From positions 496,001 to 560,000 of the forward strand of contig AP024890.1 of the NCBI GenBank assembly GCA_024347015.1: DNA of 64,000 nt, given 5' to 3'. The position numbers were made by a program, and so were the translations under genes. The first letter of the stretch is position 1. Each line of letters begins with the position of its first letter. Positions 34,701-42,216 of this stretch are shown in pieces. The notes under the pieces were generated by a model. It made no database searches. It saw only the letters and a program-made list of their open reading frames with translations, and was not told where the DNA came from. The stretch comes from Vibrio pectenicida. GTDB lineage: Bacteria; Pseudomonadota; Gammaproteobacteria; Enterobacterales; Vibrionaceae.

Positions 34701-35483
34701 CTGAAAATGTCGAATGATTCAACGCCAGCTCGTGGTGATGCAACGGATACAGCGCAGCCTAAAAAAAGCCCTTGGGACCCAGTTGAACCAGCTCGTGGTG
34801 TGATTGGCAGTGGGGCGTACACTGGTGCGAACTACACAGGTAATAATGACCATGAAAAAGTCAGAATAGCGAACAGCCCTAGTGGTGAGGCACAAACATC
34901 GAAAGTTGTTAATCCTCAAACTCCAGAGCAATTTTTCGATGCTCCGGAGCCTGAAGATGGTGTAGAAGTCAAAACAGCACTGAAAATGTCGAATGATTCA
35001 ACGCCAGCTCGTGGTGATGCGACGGATACAGCGCAGCCTAAAAAAAGCCCTTGGGACCCAGTTGAACCAGCTCGTGGTGTGATTGGCAGTGGGGCGAATA
35101 CTGGTGCGAGCTACACAGGTAATAACGTCCACGATAAAGTAAGAGTAAGCAACTATAAGCTACCAATAGAGATTCAAAGAGTCTTAGGTCAAAAGAGTGC
35201 GAACAAGAAACTTTACATGGAAAAAACCGGGAACGTTGCAACGGCTATACAATCTAGAGATATGGATCGTCAGGTGAAATTACCTTACTTTAATACTTCT
35301 AATCAGCTAGCTTCTGGAAGCTACAAGGCATATTTCCAAACATTGCGTAAACAGAATAGCTATGACGAGCTGAAAGAAGCTGATAATCAACAGAGTGAAG
35401 CACCTAAACTGAGGATTTTTGGTGGAAATGGCTTTCCTCGGGTTGATAAGAATAATTTTGTGCAAGTGTCCTCACATGCATAG
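31788..35483 (+). CDS. Repeat-containing T3SS effector candidate (VopV position)
   Basis: 1231 residues. Order: Ser/Thr/Gln-rich N-terminus without signal peptide (1-95), a hydrophobic stretch at about 114-150 (LGVMVAGSIVGIALSFVCPP), a Pro/Asp/Lys-rich linker with NGKKHTVNSVVNIK, then from residue 319 eight near-identical 93-residue units and a diverged partial ninth, and a unique 110-residue C-terminus. The locus sits between translocators and sctL-sctV-sctU, where T3SS2 carries VopV, an actin-binding repeat effector. The repeats themselves share no motif with VopV that I can see. A small chaperone-like gene precedes it and a terminator follows. Host target unknown; the hydrophobic stretch could insert in host membranes. 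Confidence 0.6.
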   Translation: MTASIGFRNSDAAPTSPSTTSEVTFTEGKTVLSQSQQGDSYVRNGLGRPSALGSQQSLITSLESEAQGTQEEGDSDKDNEGGISSETNKKRKVDGVVQERKTSGKYSHGTKARIHLGVMVAGSIVGIALSFVCPPLGIAGVAFLNTGLLKLHGGKVFWLDTKSEKNKDEQPKKQPDESPGDKPTQDTQTQPPKPADIPDGSHPKKDPEDNADDFPHVITANGKKHTVNSVVNIKIDIPRTDPEQNDSSTNTDKDPDQEISTPEEILTEHGRVTPRELLTVQEILKEYKEKVVHLVEKPQIDDDVALHDPELINGVDPRTALKMSNDSTPARGDATDTAQPKKSPWDPVEPARGVIGSGAYTGANYTGNNDHEKVRIANSPSGEAQTSKVVKPQTPEQFFDAPEPEDGVEVKTALKMSNDSTPARGDATDTAQPKKSPWDPVEPARGVIGSGAYTGANYTGNNDHEKVRIANSPSGEAQTSKVVNPQTPEQFFDAPEPEDGVEVKTALKMSNDSTPARGDATDTAQPKKSPWDPVEPARGVIGSGAYTGANYTGNNDHEKVRIANSPSGEAQTSKVVKPQTPEQFFDAPEPEDGVEVKTALKMSNDSTPARGDATDTAQPKKSPWDPVEPARGVIGSGAYTGANYTGNNDHEKVRIANSPSGEAQTSKVVKPQTPEQFFDAPEPEDGVEVKTALKMSNDSTPARGDATDTAQPKKSPWDPVEPARGVIGSGAYTGANYTGNNDHEKVRIANSPSGEAQTSKVVKPQTPEQFFDAPEPEDGVEVKTALKMSNDSTPARGDATDTAQPKKSPWDPVEPARGVIGSGAYTGANYTGNNDHEKVRIANSPSGEAQTSKVVNPQTPEQFFDAPEPEDGVEVKTALKMSNDSTPARGDATDTAQPKKSPWDPVEPARGVIGSGAYTGANYTGNNDHEKVRIANSPSGEAQTSKVVKPQTPEQFFDAPEPEDGVEVKTALKMSNDSTPARGDATDTAQPKKSPWDPVEPARGVIGSGAYTGANYTGNNDHEKVRIANSPSGEAQTSKVVNPQTPEQFFDAPEPEDGVEVKTALKMSNDSTPARGDATDTAQPKKSPWDPVEPARGVIGSGANTGASYTGNNVHDKVRVSNYKLPIEIQRVLGQKSANKKLYMEKTGNVATAIQSRDMDRQVKLPYFNTSNQLASGSYKAYFQTLRKQNSYDELKEADNQQSEAPKLRIFGGNGFPRVDKNNFVQVSSHA
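32742..34973 (+). repeat. Eight tandem 279-bp units (93 residues each), plus partial ninth to about 35150
   Basis: Each unit begins TALKMSNDSTPARGDATD and contains SPWDPVEPARGVIGSG, AYTGANYTGNNDHEK and TPEQFFDAPEPEDGVE. Units differ at only a few bases: the codon after VV is Lys in units 1, 3, 4, 5 and 7 and Asn in units 2, 6 and 8, and one silent GCA/GCG change marks units 7 and 9. The near identity at DNA level implies recent unequal recombination. The ninth, cut short, diverges after GSGANTGASYTGNN. Confidence 0.97.
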
Positions 35484-35514
35484 TGAATAAAGCTGCCAAA
35501 ATCCTACATACCGT

Positions 35515-35550
35515 AAAAAAAGACTAAGTTCAGATTTAGTCTTTTTTTTT
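35515..35550 (+). terminator. Intrinsic terminator between the repeat effector and sctL
   Basis: AAAAAAGACTAA pairs with TTAGTCTTTTTTT, followed by more T and CTTTT. The 120-base gap therefore probably includes a new promoter for the sctL-sctV-sctU operon. Confidence 0.85.
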
Positions 35551-35613
35551 CTTTTGGGCCATGAATACTTTGTCGAGTAAGCTTAGCGCCACTGATGAAA
35601 TGAGGTGTTTCTC

Positions 35614-36210
35614 TTGTACATTGAACTTGAACCAGAGCAGCGAGTGATTCCTAAGATCACATTTAAGCGCAGCCATAATTCTAACGTAATTAAAAAGTCA
35701 GAAGTCCGCTGTTTCCAAGAAGCACAGGCCCTTGTTATAGCTATGCAAGAGCGTGCGGAAGAATGTCAGGTTATTCTTGAACAGCAAGTTGTTCAGATGA
35801 TCGAAGACAAGGAAAAGGCGCTCAACGAATATGTTGAAGAATCATACAATAATGTGATTGAGAACTGGGTGGAATGGCAAAATGACTGGTTTGAGAATGC
35901 TGAATCTAAGCTCGGTGATTTACTTAGTGCGCAACAGAAACAGCTTAATGAACTCAAAGAAGAGCTAAAAATATCCGTCATCAAAGCGTTAAAAGAACGT
36001 CTGGTAAAGCTTAACCAAAGTGAACACCTGATAAGTCACCTGATTGAAGTACTTCATGCTGAAGTTGATGATGAAGCTAAAAACCTATCGGTAGAGAAAG
36101 TTATTCAAGAAGATGGCGTCACGTTAACTATTGAAAATGAAGACAGCATTGTTAGCATTAACACGGCTAGTCTAATTACTGAATTGAGATTGAGTTTGGA
36201 TCAATTATGA
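35614..36210 (+). CDS. sctL: T3SS ATPase stator SctL
   Basis: 198 residues if started at TTG 35614, which has GAGGTG seven bases upstream; a GTG at 35605 lies inside that ribosome-binding site and is less likely. The first 25 residues are followed by a long coiled coil (about 40-130: EAQALVIAMQERAEECQVIL onward) and a FliH/YscL-like C-terminal domain (VIQEDGVTLTIENEDSIVSI, with TASLITELRLSLDQ). SctL holds the SctN ATPase beneath the export gate. Its stop overlaps the sctV start (ATGA). Confidence 0.85.
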   Translation: MYIELEPEQRVIPKITFKRSHNSNVIKKSEVRCFQEAQALVIAMQERAEECQVILEQQVVQMIEDKEKALNEYVEESYNNVIENWVEWQNDWFENAESKLGDLLSAQQKQLNELKEELKISVIKALKERLVKLNQSEHLISHLIEVLHAEVDDEAKNLSVEKVIQEDGVTLTIENEDSIVSINTASLITELRLSLDQL

Positions 36211-38096
36211 AGCAGCTTTTTAAAGGTCAGTCGTTATTGTTCAATCCGAGTAGTGTCATTATCGCGCTGTTATTGCCGACGATTATACTGGTTACACTAC
36301 CGGGCGGTGTTATAGACGCATTTATCTTGGTCAGTTTTATTAGCTCAGCATTATTGCTTGTGATAATGCTAGAAAACGATGAGCCGTTAAAAGTGACTTT
36401 CTTACCGACGGTAGTGCTGCTCCTAACCACTTTCCGACTACTGCTTTCTATTGCGACGACTCGAAATATCATTGCTAATGAAGATGTGGGCGATGTTATC
36501 GAGACGGTCGGTGAGTTTGTTATGGGCGGAAACCTGATTTCTGGTTTGCTGATTTTTGTCATTATCACCATAGTTCAATTTTTGGTTGTGACCAAAGGTG
36601 GTGAGCGTGTTGCTGAAGTTGGTGCTCGTTTCTCTTTGGATGCTTTGCCCGGTAGGCAGATGACTATAGATGGTGATTTAAAAAGTGGTCTAATCACCGG
36701 CGAGCAAGCACAAAAAATGCGTGCGGACTTGAGTACTGAAAACAAATTGTTTGGTTCCCTTGATGGTGCGATGAAATTCGTAAAAGGTGACTCAATAGCA
36801 GGTATTTTAATTAGTTTGGTTAACCTGTTTGGTGGTATTTACGTTGGTATTAACCAGTTTGATCTGTCTTTATCTGAGAGTGTTAGTCGCTTTTCAGTTC
36901 TGACTATCGGTGATGGATTGGTTTCACAAATACCGAGTTTACTTTTATCCATGGCATGTGGTGTATACCTTACTCGTATCAAAGGCTCAGAAGAGGAATC
37001 TAGCTCATTTACTAGGCAACTGATGACGCAGATTGGCTCATTTTGGAAAAGCTTACTGGTGATTGGTGGGGTGATTCTTGTTCTTGGTATTTTGAATAGC
37101 AACTTACTTTACGTGTGTGTGCCGTTATCTTTCCTCTGTATATTTGTTGCTTTTTTACTATGGCGCAAACAGGAGCAGCCGGCTGGCACAATGAGCTTTG
37201 AGCCTACAGGCTCTGGTCTGTATGAATCACTTAAGTTTGTGCTGCGTGATAATGCTCATCAGGTGGTTGTACAGCGCAGAGTAGAAGATATTGAACGTGT
37301 TCTTTGGGGGCAAGCTCTTGGCACTCCAGCGATTGATTTTAATAGTCAGATGGAAAGTGATATCGAGGTTTATATCTCAGACATCTGTGTATTCAAATTC
37401 AATCAAGATCAGTCACAAGATATGATTGAAGTGTTAGGTGATGAAGTATTTTTACGTCAAGAAGATGTGATAGTGAATGTTTCGAGTATTACCAACTACT
37501 TCCTTAGAAAACGTATGGTGGAAAAATACAACCTGCAATATACGAGCAATATTATTGAAGGTCTCGCAGCCCAAAGCGAAGTGATGAAAAATGAGATTGA
37601 TTCGGCGATTGGCCTTAACCGTGTTCATGATGTGCTAAAAGAAATGATTCGTGCACCGGAGTTTTACTTGGATAGAGTTAGCTTCTTTGAGGCCCTAATT
37701 TATTGGTCACGAGTAGAAAGTGAACCTAAAAACTGGTTGACTCGTATACGCAGCCAAGCTCGATATGAAATTACTTCAAGGCTATTAGCTGGGGATGAGG
37801 GTATTCATGTTGCCTTATTAACTCCAGAAATAACAGAAGCTATTGAATCTTATGTGATGGGTGAGATTGAAGATGTCGATCGTTTACTCGAAATCCAACA
37901 AGGGCTGAGAAAGGAAATCCTACGTTTAACGACTCAATATGGTCGCAAACCAGTCTTAATTGTAAACGATAATGAAATAAACCCAGTAAAAGCATTTTTC
38001 CAACAGGTAATGACTACACTGTTAATATGCAGCCATGGTGATATAACGGACCAGGCATACGTTTCAAGCTCAGAGTCTCTTCAGCTTGCATCTTAA
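36207..38096 (+). CDS. sctV: T3SS export gate SctV (FlhA/InvA/EscV family)
   Basis: 629 residues. Eight membrane segments in the first 320, with the FHIPEP family loop visible: TTFRLLLSIATTR, then TKGGERVAEVGARFSLDALP and GRQMTIDGDL. The cytoplasmic C-terminal domain (about 340-629) forms the nonameric export-gate ring that binds chaperone-substrate complexes. Slightly shorter than SctV of Yersinia (704) or SPI-1 (685), as in T3SS2. Sits between sctL (overlap) and sctU (11-base gap). Confidence 0.95.
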   Translation: MKQLFKGQSLLFNPSSVIIALLLPTIILVTLPGGVIDAFILVSFISSALLLVIMLENDEPLKVTFLPTVVLLLTTFRLLLSIATTRNIIANEDVGDVIETVGEFVMGGNLISGLLIFVIITIVQFLVVTKGGERVAEVGARFSLDALPGRQMTIDGDLKSGLITGEQAQKMRADLSTENKLFGSLDGAMKFVKGDSIAGILISLVNLFGGIYVGINQFDLSLSESVSRFSVLTIGDGLVSQIPSLLLSMACGVYLTRIKGSEEESSSFTRQLMTQIGSFWKSLLVIGGVILVLGILNSNLLYVCVPLSFLCIFVAFLLWRKQEQPAGTMSFEPTGSGLYESLKFVLRDNAHQVVVQRRVEDIERVLWGQALGTPAIDFNSQMESDIEVYISDICVFKFNQDQSQDMIEVLGDEVFLRQEDVIVNVSSITNYFLRKRMVEKYNLQYTSNIIEGLAAQSEVMKNEIDSAIGLNRVHDVLKEMIRAPEFYLDRVSFFEALIYWSRVESEPKNWLTRIRSQARYEITSRLLAGDEGIHVALLTPEITEAIESYVMGEIEDVDRLLEIQQGLRKEILRLTTQYGRKPVLIVNDNEINPVKAFFQQVMTTLLICSHGDITDQAYVSSSESLQLAS

Positions 38097-38107
38097 GGGG
38101 GCATTAA

Positions 38108-39139
38108 ATGGAGTCTACTGAACCCAAAAAATATCCACCCACGGAAAAGAAACTCCGTGACCTTAAGAAGAAAGGTCAGTTTCCAAAAACAGAATTGGCT
38201 GAGCCGACTTTAGAGTTGATCGTTTTTGCTATTGTGTTTATTAGCGTCATTTATCTGATGTTTGAAAATGCCAATTACTGGATAGAAGAGATGCTCTATT
38301 CGGACATCAATGTTGGTTTCAAGTTAATGTATTCTCTGGTTGCAACAGTGATCGGAAGTTTAATGGTAGTGAAGCTGATTATGGCAGTTATTGACTGGGT
38401 GTTGATCAATAAAACAGTGATCAATACTGAATCTCTTGGGTTGAAAATGGAAAAAATTCACCCTGTAACTGGATTTAAAAATATTTTCGGTATTGAGGCG
38501 ATGTCGCGTTCACTGCGTAAAGTCTTGGAACTACTGTTTCTTCTATTTCTGATGAAATATATATTTGATATTGCAGGTGATGAACTTAACACGCTGAAGC
38601 AGGTGAATAACTATAGTTTTTTCCTTTATAACTTTGTGTTCTATATGCTATTGGCTTCCTTGATATTTTTTATTTATGGCGTGTGCGTAGGTTGTGTAGA
38701 TTTCTTAATTGAGCAGTATCATTTTAGACGTAAAAATCGCATGACTTTTACTGAAATGAAGAATGAAATGAAAGAAACAGAAGGGTCACCTGAAATTAAA
38801 TCTGAGCGCAAGCGTAAAATGCGTGAGGTAATGGAAGCTCCGATTACTAAAGGAAGAAAGCCCACTTTTGCATTGGCTAACCCAACTCATATATTAGTTC
38901 CAATATGTTATGACAGAAATATAGATAAAGCGCCTGTCGTTTTAAAAATTTGTACCGACTCACTAGCTCAGGAAGAGAAAGCACGCCTGAAAGCGATGAA
39001 TATTCCCATTATTGAGCACAAACCATTGGCAAGGGCTTTTTATCATAAGATGAAAAATGGTGAAGACTTTATCCCTAACGAGTTTTATCGGGATGTTGCC
39101 ATGATACTTTCAGCTCTAAAGAAGCAGCAGAAAAAATGA
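38108..39139 (+). CDS. sctU: T3SS export switch protein SctU
   Basis: 343 residues. Begins MESTEPKKYPPTEKKLRDLK, the typical 'EK.EKPTpkkLrdarkkGq' start, followed by four membrane helices and a cytoplasmic domain with the autocleavage site NPTH at about 258-261 (FALANPTHILVPICYD). Cleavage between N and P flips export specificity from rod/needle to translocators and effectors. GGGGGC is an unusual but adequate ribosome-binding site. It overlaps the next gene by ATGA. Confidence 0.95.
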   Translation: MESTEPKKYPPTEKKLRDLKKKGQFPKTELAEPTLELIVFAIVFISVIYLMFENANYWIEEMLYSDINVGFKLMYSLVATVIGSLMVVKLIMAVIDWVLINKTVINTESLGLKMEKIHPVTGFKNIFGIEAMSRSLRKVLELLFLLFLMKYIFDIAGDELNTLKQVNNYSFFLYNFVFYMLLASLIFFIYGVCVGCVDFLIEQYHFRRKNRMTFTEMKNEMKETEGSPEIKSERKRKMREVMEAPITKGRKPTFALANPTHILVPICYDRNIDKAPVVLKICTDSLAQEEKARLKAMNIPIIEHKPLARAFYHKMKNGEDFIPNEFYRDVAMILSALKKQQKK

Positions 39140-39894
39140 AAATGACCAAAAAAATTAGTTTCACTTCAGCACTAATACTTTTACTTAGTGGGTGTAGTAA
39201 TCAGATTCGTGATGACAACCTCATTCTTGATTATGATTGGAAGCCAGACGTTTACAATTTGGTCTTGGTTGAGGTTGCTGATGCAGATAATTTTCAGTTT
39301 TGGGTGCGCAGAGCACCGGAGTACGCTGAAGGTTCACCTCACCATAAGGCGTGTGTTGAAGTGGCTGAGCCAACCGAGCCTAACCGCTTTTACATTGCTA
39401 ACCTTAACACATATGGTTTGACTGAAGTCAAAAGTTGCGAAGGCGATTATTTAGCAGTGAGCAACTTAGTTGCTCCTATAAAAAGCCGTGCTTTCGGTGG
39501 AACTCAATGGCAGGACGTTTATGGAGTGTCAACGAGCTTGCTTGATAATTCTAACTTGTTATTGAAGTTTGAGAGTCTTTTCCCTGTCAATGAGTATCAG
39601 CTCACTAGTGAAGGTCGCACTACATTATTTGCTATTATTGAAGAATTACAGAAATGGTCACTAGAGTCTCTAACTATATATGGTGTGGCTGATTCTTCTG
39701 GGACGTATAAACACAACCGTATTTTGGCAGATAACAGAGCCAGAGTAACGCGCGAGTTCCTTATTGAAGAGGGGTTGAGAAATGTGCCAATCTATGTGAG
39801 GGGTAGTGTTGAAAATGGTTTGTCTACTCCAGAGCAAAGAGTAACCCAGAGACGCTTTATGATTGAGGTAAAATTAAAAAAATATGAAAAATAG
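39136..39894 (+). CDS. OmpA-domain lipoprotein within the T3SS operon
   Basis: 252 residues: signal peptide with lipobox LSGC (about 17-20), a middle part with two Cys (HHKACVEV and VKSCEGD) that may pair, and a C-terminal OmpA/MotB-like peptidoglycan-binding domain (about 150-250: LLLKFESLFPVNEYQLTSEG, later DSSGTYKHNRILADNRARVT with the conserved Asp and Arg). Such domains bind diaminopimelate in peptidoglycan. It is translationally coupled to sctU, so it is presumably part of the machine. Possible roles: anchoring the secretin at the wall, or a pilotin-like helper. I know of no standard Sct component with this design. Confidence 0.7.
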   Translation: MKMTKKISFTSALILLLSGCSNQIRDDNLILDYDWKPDVYNLVLVEVADADNFQFWVRRAPEYAEGSPHHKACVEVAEPTEPNRFYIANLNTYGLTEVKSCEGDYLAVSNLVAPIKSRAFGGTQWQDVYGVSTSLLDNSNLLLKFESLFPVNEYQLTSEGRTTLFAIIEELQKWSLESLTIYGVADSSGTYKHNRILADNRARVTREFLIEEGLRNVPIYVRGSVENGLSTPEQRVTQRRFMIEVKLKKYEK

Positions 39895-40276
39895 AAAATT
39901 CTCTCTGTTACTTAATGAATTTGTACAGCTAAATCAGGGTGGTCATCTCCAACTTGATGGTAGTAATGTTTTACTTTGTCACTACGGAGAGCGGCAAATT
40001 ATTGTTGAAGATGGATCTCGAGTCGGACTTGAAGGACAGATAATTTTGTTGGCAGAATTAGAGCATCAGCAGTTATCGGCGGATTTGGCGATTAAGTTTA
40101 ATGCTGATTTTCGCCTTACTACAAACGGTTACATTGGTCGAATTTCAGATAAAAACTATTATATATGTAACCTTTCTCTTCCAGAGCACCCTCAAGAACT
40201 TCAGCAACTTTTAAGTCAGTTCGCTGCTCAAGCTGACTTATTGCACTGTGAGATCAAGAGTCATGTGGTTAATTGA
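39884..40276 (+). CDS. Class I T3SS chaperone-like protein (CesT/SycE fold)
   Basis: 130 residues, small and acidic. The pattern LLNEFVQLNQGGHLQLDGSN at the start, DLAIKFNADFRLTTNGYIGR and KNYYICNLSLPEHPQELQQL near the end fits the helix-beta-beta-helix dimeric chaperones, which bind effector N-termini and pilot them to SctN/SctV. It overlaps the OmpA-lipoprotein gene by 11 bases and sctD by 14. Its client is unknown; the 1162-residue effector gene is 3 kb downstream. An accessory SctD partner is the alternative. Confidence 0.5.
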   Translation: MKNRKFSLLLNEFVQLNQGGHLQLDGSNVLLCHYGERQIIVEDGSRVGLEGQIILLAELEHQQLSADLAIKFNADFRLTTNGYIGRISDKNYYICNLSLPEHPQELQQLLSQFAAQADLLHCEIKSHVVN

Positions 40277-41267
40277 ATTTGTTGATGGCCATTTAAATGG
40301 TATTTGCTTACCTTTTGAGCAGAAATTTACTCTTACGGGCAATAAAGATGCAAGAGTGCAAGACCTATTGTCGGTTCCTGAATATTTCACCAGCGGTACC
40401 GAGCTAAGTTTTGAAGTTAAAGACAAGAAAGTCCAGGTTACGGGTTTCCTACGTGGGAACAAAATAAAGCGGCTCAAAGCGAATCGTATATATAGATTTA
40501 AAGGATTAAGTTTTTTTGTTTTTCAAGAGGGGGCAAGGCAGCCCGCATTGCGTCGTTATCGCTTTAGGCAATATAGGTTACTTGCTGCTTTTACTTTCCT
40601 ACTTAACATCGTTTTTACTTTGGCGCTTTATCTTGGTTTTATCAACCATCAGCAGTCTCAGGTTGCCACATATTTAGACCTAATAGGTTCAGGCTATATT
40701 AAAGATGGCCAATTGACTGTGTTTGATCAAAATGCTGTTAACAGATTACCGGAGTTTTTGCGGCAGAATATTAATCTTGTTGAATCAAATGAGTATCTAA
40801 GAGCCAGTAGGCTAGATATAGAGTTGGTTTCCGAGTATTCCCATCAGCCGATCACTGGCAGACTCGTATCGAAAGCGGATCGGGATGAAATAGTTATCGA
40901 TACCTATGAGCGAGATAATCAAATCATGGCTCTGTTCGGAGGCAATGGGTTGAGCTTTACTAAGCAAGATGAGCATTGGTTGGTTTCCGATCGAGCCAAA
41001 GCCAGTCAAATATTAAAATCAGCAGGTTTGAGTTCTGTTGTTGCTCAGCTGAAATCTAGGAAAGACGAAACGTCGATTATCACGAGCAGTCAATTTCCAT
41101 ATTCGATTTTTTACTCCACCAAGTCAGGTGGTTATATATACGACCAACAAGGACGCTATTGGGAAGGCAGCACTGTCCCGCGTTTAGGGGTCATTCAATC
41201 CATCACACGCGACAAAGTCGTATTTAAGGATGGACAACAAACTCGAGTTTACCTTATTCAACCTTAA
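40263..41267 (+). CDS. sctD: T3SS inner-membrane ring protein SctD
   Basis: 334 residues from ATG 40263, preferred over an ATG five codons earlier because it gives the conserved-looking start MWLIEFVDGHLNGICLPFEQ. Cytoplasmic FHA-like domain (about 1-95), one transmembrane segment (about 107-127, LLAAFTFLLNIVFTLALYLG), then a periplasmic ring-building region (about 130-334). This is the PrgH/MxiG/SctD layout, although it is shorter (PrgH 392, MxiG 371). It forms the MS ring with SctJ. Sequence identity in this family is low, so the assignment rests on topology and position. Confidence 0.72.
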   Translation: MWLIEFVDGHLNGICLPFEQKFTLTGNKDARVQDLLSVPEYFTSGTELSFEVKDKKVQVTGFLRGNKIKRLKANRIYRFKGLSFFVFQEGARQPALRRYRFRQYRLLAAFTFLLNIVFTLALYLGFINHQQSQVATYLDLIGSGYIKDGQLTVFDQNAVNRLPEFLRQNINLVESNEYLRASRLDIELVSEYSHQPITGRLVSKADRDEIVIDTYERDNQIMALFGGNGLSFTKQDEHWLVSDRAKASQILKSAGLSSVVAQLKSRKDETSIITSSQFPYSIFYSTKSGGYIYDQQGRYWEGSTVPRLGVIQSITRDKVVFKDGQQTRVYLIQP

Positions 41268-41280
41268 ATAGGAGAAATTT

Positions 41281-41949
41281 ATGTCAGAAGTTAACTTTGG
41301 AGTATCTCAGACCATCACTGCGTTAGAGTCAAGCAATGATATGGATACTGTTATTGCGAAAAGTAGCCCTGTGGTGCAAAGAGCTGCTGCAGCCAATACT
41401 GAGAGTGCATCTTCAACTTCTCAGCCCTTATTTTCAGCAGGCTTTAGTGACCCTTTGGATCTTATCGATGACCTTTTGAGTACATATATCACTTCGCAAA
41501 CCGACGCAGCTGATAAATTGTCTAAGGAGATTGAAGCAAAGTCTAAAGCGATTGCAGATATTAACAGCCTTTGGGGTGAGATCATGGTTGACGCATTAAG
41601 CAATGTGAGTGATGCCGATAGTAAAAATGGTTTTGGGCCAGGTAAGAATGGAGAGGTAACATTGAGCAAATCCACCTTGGATAAGATCAATGCAATAATT
41701 GGGCAAGTTTCGGGTGGCGAGGATAATATCTCTGTTATCATTAATACAAGTAACACTTCAGGTGTTAGCGTCAAATATGATGAGCTTCAAGAAATGAATG
41801 CAAGAATGACGGCATATTGTGACAAGATTCAGGTTGACTTGGATACACAGCAGCAAGAATTTAAGAACATGATGACAGAGATTTCTTCTGCTCAAGAAGA
41901 GCTACGTGATGTAAGGCGCTCTGTCGTTACTATGTCGCAACAGGGGTAA
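41281..41949 (+). CDS. EspA/SseB-like filament or tip protein candidate
   Basis: 222 residues, hydrophilic. An N-terminal helix (about 60-110; DKLSKEIEAKSKAIADINSL), a middle beta-like part with GGEDNISVIINTSNTSG, and a C-terminal coiled coil (about 160-220; DELQEMNARMTAYCDKIQVD, later EELRDVRRSVVTMSQQG) follow the order of EspA and SseB, which form filaments extending the needle. A TAGGAG ribosome-binding site precedes it. The cluster thus has two hydrophilic needle-extension candidates, this and the gene at 26102. Confidence 0.5.
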   Translation: MSEVNFGVSQTITALESSNDMDTVIAKSSPVVQRAAAANTESASSTSQPLFSAGFSDPLDLIDDLLSTYITSQTDAADKLSKEIEAKSKAIADINSLWGEIMVDALSNVSDADSKNGFGPGKNGEVTLSKSTLDKINAIIGQVSGGEDNISVIINTSNTSGVSVKYDELQEMNARMTAYCDKIQVDLDTQQQEFKNMMTEISSAQEELRDVRRSVVTMSQQG

Positions 41950-41955
41950 ATTCCA

Positions 41956-42171
41956 ATGAAAATTGCTGTTGATGTTGTGGTTGGGCATACCACTATGACG
42001 TTAGATGAACTGAATCAGCTCCAGTCTGGGCAGGTAAAATCACTAACAGATTTTGTTCAATCACAAGTTATGCTCAAAAGTGGCAATGAATTAATTGCAA
42101 CAGGTACGTTAATTAAGGTTGATGAGCAATATTGTGTGTCAATTGACGAGATTAACGAGCAGAAAGATTAA
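41956..42171 (+). CDS. sctQ: SctQ C-terminal SPOA2 domain as a separate gene
   Basis: 71 residues that are almost only a FliN/SctQ C-terminal SPOA domain: VVVGHTTMTLDELNQLQSGQ, then QSQVMLKSGNELIATGTLIK and VDEQYCVSIDEI, matching 'lg...lsl.eL..L..Gdvi.L......~v.L..n~~~ia~Gelv~v....~VrI'. In Salmonella, Yersinia and Pseudomonas the C-terminal piece is made by internal translation within sctQ and dimerises with full-length SctQ. Here it is a distinct gene 10.5 kb from the SPOA1 gene. It starts seven bases after the EspA-like gene. A terminator follows. Confidence 0.75.
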   Translation: MKIAVDVVVGHTTMTLDELNQLQSGQVKSLTDFVQSQVMLKSGNELIATGTLIKVDEQYCVSIDEINEQKD

Positions 42172-42190
42172 TTCATATATATCAATAACT

Positions 42191-42216
42191 AAGGCAACCG
42201 AAAACGGTTGCCTTTT
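42191..42216 (+). terminator. Terminator after the sctU-to-sctQ(C) operon
   Basis: AAGGCAACCG, loop AAAA, CGGTTGCCTT, then TTTT: a perfect 10-bp stem, about 20 bases after the stop. Confidence 0.9.

Noticed and set aside
32663..34931. Repeated minus-strand open frames of 61 and 70 codons within the effector repeats
   Set aside because: They recur every 279 bases because they are the antisense of the tandem units; no ribosome-binding sites and no independent coding character.
32742..35150. CRISPR-like regular repetition
   Set aside because: Units are 279 bp, contiguous, in frame and coding, with no unique spacers; they are protein repeats.
36207..39139. Flagellar export genes (flhA, flhB)
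   Set aside because: Neighbouring secretin, needle, translocators and VtrA/VtrB-type regulators show a virulence T3SS, not a flagellum.
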